Positions 62,226-64,000 of a stretch of DNA of 64,000 nucleotides are shown in pieces. The notes beneath the pieces were generated by a model that was not told where the DNA came from, ran no database searches, and worked only from the letters and a program-made list of their open reading frames with translations. The number at the start of each line of letters is the position of its first letter. The first letter of the stretch is position 1. The translations under genes and the position numbers were made by a program. The stretch comes from Muribaculum gordoncarteri (GTDB taxonomy: Bacteria; Bacteroidota; Bacteroidia; Bacteroidales; Muribaculaceae). Where the stretch lies: assembly GCF_004803695.1 (NCBI RefSeq), contig NZ_CP039394.1, positions 1 through 64,000 on the forward strand. Reading direction: 5' to 3'.

Positions 62226-62662
62226 AGCTTTATGTCTCTGAATGTTTCGATGCCGAATACGAGTTCAAGAGTTGCTACTCGTTCCCAATTTCGGGCTTTT
62301 GTTATCGGAGTTCCTACACCATTACCGCTTTTAGCGTTTTTGTATATCTCAATGATTCGTTTTCGCTCTGCATCAGTGCATCGTTCAAAGAGAGGTGTTT
62401 GGAGTACATGATTTGCTCCGGCAAGGAAGTCGCGGTATCTTGACGGCTTGTTGAACGGTTGGCTGCGTGAATAGTCCCAAGCTGCATTTTCTATGCTCTG
62501 ACTTACTGAGAATATTGCGTCTTTATTTACGTTGAAGTCCAAACGGTCTTCCCGATAGTAGCATTTATGAGCCGGGCAGTCATAATATTTTCCTCCCAAG
62601 TCTTGGTAGCCACATTCATAGACTTCTACGACTGTGTTACTTCCGATAAGTCGCGCTTTCAT
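62222..62662 (-). CDS. Phage protein of unknown function
   Basis: A 146-residue protein with a beta-rich N-terminus (LIGSNTVVEVYECGYQDLGG; CPAHKCYYRED) and a helical C-terminal half (ERCTDAERKRIIEIYKNAKS). The paired cysteines could bind a metal. Overlaps both neighbours by 4 nt. Confidence 0.5.
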   Translation of the reverse strand: MKARLIGSNTVVEVYECGYQDLGGKYYDCPAHKCYYREDRLDFNVNKDAIFSVSQSIENAAWDYSRSQPFNKPSRYRDFLAGANHVLQTPLFERCTDAERKRIIEIYKNAKSGNGVGTPITKARNWERVATLELVFGIETFRDIKL

Positions 62663-62997
62663 GCCTCACCTCCTTTCGGTGGCTCCGGCATCAGCATCCA
62701 ATGCGTTATCCGATAGTCTGCATAATCCGAAACATGATTATCGCCGTCCGGGTCATGTACCTCGGTCGTTGCTGAACACCAATATTTGCCTTGGTTGTCA
62801 TAGACATAGCACCGTACTTCTTTGAGGTGACTATCGTAGCAAATACATCTTTGTAGGTGATTCGGGCGTTCACTCTTTGCATCTCGCCACTTCATGCGCT
62901 GACCTTTAGTGAGGTCATTCAGCAATGAAGTGCCGCCCTCGATGCTGACTTTGCCAGCATTCCAATCGATGATTGATTTTTGTTTTTGATTTTCCAT
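62659..62997 (-). CDS. DUF551-like protein
   Basis: A 112-residue protein. The core WRDAKSERPNHLQRCICYDS, WCSATTEVHDPDG and YRITHWMLMPEPP matches the DUF551 phage family. ATG 62997 is used because it follows the upstream stop by 2 nt. Function of DUF551 is unknown. Confidence 0.75.
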   Translation of the reverse strand: MENQKQKSIIDWNAGKVSIEGGTSLLNDLTKGQRMKWRDAKSERPNHLQRCICYDSHLKEVRCYVYDNQGKYWCSATTEVHDPDGDNHVSDYADYRITHWMLMPEPPKGGEA

Positions 62998-62999
62998 GT

Positions 63000-63422
63000 T
63001 CAGATATTTGTGTCGATTGTGAGATAGGGCATACCACCGGGGAAGCACTGCCAAAATTCACGAGTGAGTAAGAATTTGACTGCGCCTATCGCTATGCCGA
63101 GGCACACGAGATTGTCGCACGTTTCGTGGAAGTCGGTCCACTGAATGCTGTCTGCTGTCATGCACATATTGAGGAAAGTCCAGCCGCCGCCTTTAAGCGC
63201 ATGGAATTGTTCGGGCAAGCAAGATAACATCGAGAGTATGTTCTCGCGGTTAGCCGTGACCTTATCGCGGTCAAAACAGGCTTTGATTCTTACACCGTCA
63301 ACGATTTGCGTTGCGGCTTGTACTGATTCTGCGAGGCAGTCTTTGAACACCGCTGTTACGTTGGCGGCGGTAAGCTGCATTGGCTCACGGAGAGCTATTT
63401 GATTAGTCGTTTGAGTTTCCAT
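63000..63422 (-). CDS. Phage protein of unknown function
   Basis: A 140-residue protein (NVTAVFKDCLAESVQAATQI; GVRIKACFDRDKVTANRENI; LVCLGIAIGAVKFLLTREFW). The last part is hydrophobic and could be a buried helix or membrane segment. Conserved-looking, but no family recognised. Start 3 nt... before the DUF551 gene on the same strand. Confidence 0.5.
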   Translation of the reverse strand: METQTTNQIALREPMQLTAANVTAVFKDCLAESVQAATQIVDGVRIKACFDRDKVTANRENILSMLSCLPEQFHALKGGGWTFLNMCMTADSIQWTDFHETCDNLVCLGIAIGAVKFLLTREFWQCFPGGMPYLTIDTNI

Positions 63423-63426
63423 ATCG

Positions 63427-63699
63427 TTAACCTTTCATTCTGCCGAGAAAAGCGAGTTTCAGCACATCAGACTGACAGCTTATAATTGCAAATTCGAGCA
63501 TACAATTTTCATCGGCAATGTCGTTTATTCTTAGTATCTGGTATCGCTCATTTGGAATGCGCACAATCCAAAAGTCTTCAAGTTCAGCTTCTTCAACATA
63601 CCCAAAGAACTTGTTAAGGCTGTCGATTAGATGCTGCTGGAGATATTCGGGGCTGTATGCCGCCGCTATCTTGTCTTGATTGCGAAGTGCGTATCTCAT
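63427..63699 (-). CDS. Small phage protein of unknown function
   Basis: A 90-residue protein (RYALRNQDKIAAAYSPEYLQ; EAELEDFWIVRIPNERYQIL). ATG 63699 overlaps the upstream gene stop (ATGA), which fixes the start. Not recognised. Confidence 0.5.
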   Translation of the reverse strand: MRYALRNQDKIAAAYSPEYLQQHLIDSLNKFFGYVEEAELEDFWIVRIPNERYQILRINDIADENCMLEFAIISCQSDVLKLAFLGRMKG

Positions 63700-63929
63700 T
63701 GGATTTCTTCGATGTCTATGTACCAATACGAGAGTGAGCGATTGAATAAGCGCACGTTCTCGATATAGTTGCGTTCCTTGTCTTCTTCTCGGAGAAGTGC
63801 GTACTGATTGCTGTATTTGTCTATGTAACCGATTGCGTAAAAGTATTTGCCGGTGTTACGGTTATAGCCTTTGACAAGTACGTGCTTACCGATTAGAGCA
63901 TCAGAGAGATTAAGCTCTGACCACTTCAT
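63696..63929 (-). CDS. Small phage protein, start uncertain
   Basis: A 77-residue protein (KWSELNLSDALIGKHVLVKG; YFYAIGYIDKYSNQYALLRE) with an SH3-like beta pattern. ATG 63929 is a natural start, but the frame stays open through 64,000, so a longer protein beginning outside the window is possible. The last 71 nt carry no other clear feature. Confidence 0.45.
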   Translation of the reverse strand: MKWSELNLSDALIGKHVLVKGYNRNTGKYFYAIGYIDKYSNQYALLREEDKERNYIENVRLFNRSLSYWYIDIEEIQ

Positions 63930-64000
63930 TGTCTTTTCTACGGCCGTGCTTTGTGATGCCCGGTGCATCCGAGCTTCAGCGGCGACACACGCTTTGCAGC

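Larger units (their letters stand above)
16300..64000. mobile_element. Siphovirus-like prophage carrying a DGR (right end beyond window)
   Basis: A continuous set of phage genes with lysis, tail, DGR, head, packaging and nucleic-acid-modifying blocks in consistent order. Terminase, portal, capsid E-type protein, connector set, tail tube, chaperone pair, tape measure and tip protein indicate a long flexible-tailed virion. No phage integrase or repressor is seen in the window. The left border is placed by the lysis-operon terminators; it is not proven by an attachment-site repeat. Confidence 0.85.

Overview
The window comes from a gut-type Bacteroidales (Bacteroidota) genome. Promoters carry the Bacteroides -7 box TAnnTTTG, the left part encodes RteA/RteB-type regulators, a MobV relaxase and a MobA protein of Bacteroides mobile elements, outer-membrane beta-barrels and lipoproteins, and the right part is packed with gene families typical of Bacteroides phages (DUF3871, DUF4494). 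Two mobile elements lie side by side.

Region A (1 to about 16,000) is the debris of integrative/mobilizable elements: the end of a DUF3987 protein, a MobV relaxase with a structured oriT-like region, a frameshifted TonB-receptor-like barrel behind a strongly folded RNA leader, a MobA protein with an oriT-like region, then a Crp-type regulator - lipoprotein - outer-membrane barrel - repeat lipoprotein - hybrid kinase (rteA-like) - sigma54 regulator (rteB-like) cassette. Several genes are broken: the barrels by homopolymer frameshifts, the kinase by an in-frame TAG, and the tyrosine integrase by a stop, a frameshift and loss of its catalytic C-terminus. A four-repeat HTH protein and four 10- to 12-nt tandem-repeat or hairpin blocks mark the right edge.

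Region B (about 16,300 to beyond 64,000) is a long-tailed (siphovirus-like) prophage, mostly on the minus strand. Read in the direction of transcription from the right edge it has: small unknown genes, a helicase-methyltransferase fusion, a C5 cytosine methyltransferase, MazG, DUF4494, ASCH, SSB and VRR-NUC genes (63,9xx to 52,202); a packaging/head block with ParB-like protein, glycosyltransferase, small and large terminase, portal and a MuF head protein carrying a C-terminal ADP-ribosyltransferase (52,088 to 43,827); a scaffold-capsid-connector-tail block with a tail chaperone pair read through a -1 frameshift site, and a 1480-residue tape measure (39,772 to 28,468); tail fibres and a complete diversity-generating retroelement (DGR: target gene with variable repeat, accessory gene, template repeat, reverse transcriptase; 26,873 to 23,716); the large tail tip protein; and lysis genes (holin, amidase, candidate unimolecular spanin; 18,162 to 16,511). 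The only plus-strand phage genes (40,011 to 43,798) form an early-type set ending in an ADP-ribosylglycohydrolase that points towards the ADP-ribosyltransferase gene.

How the parts fit: three minus-strand transcripts (lysis, head-tail, packaging) start at promoters carrying one shared dyad operator (TACTTAATAGGTA and relatives), with related sites in the divergent plus-strand promoter, so one phage regulator may time them. The DGR shows 19 of 19 template/variable differences at template adenines, the expected mutagenic retrohoming signature, and would diversify a C-type-lectin-fold receptor-binding protein. The head-borne ADP-ribosyltransferase and the phage-borne ADP-ribosylglycohydrolase form a candidate effector/antidote pair. 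Several short indels in homopolymers could be true mutations, phase variation or assembly errors.
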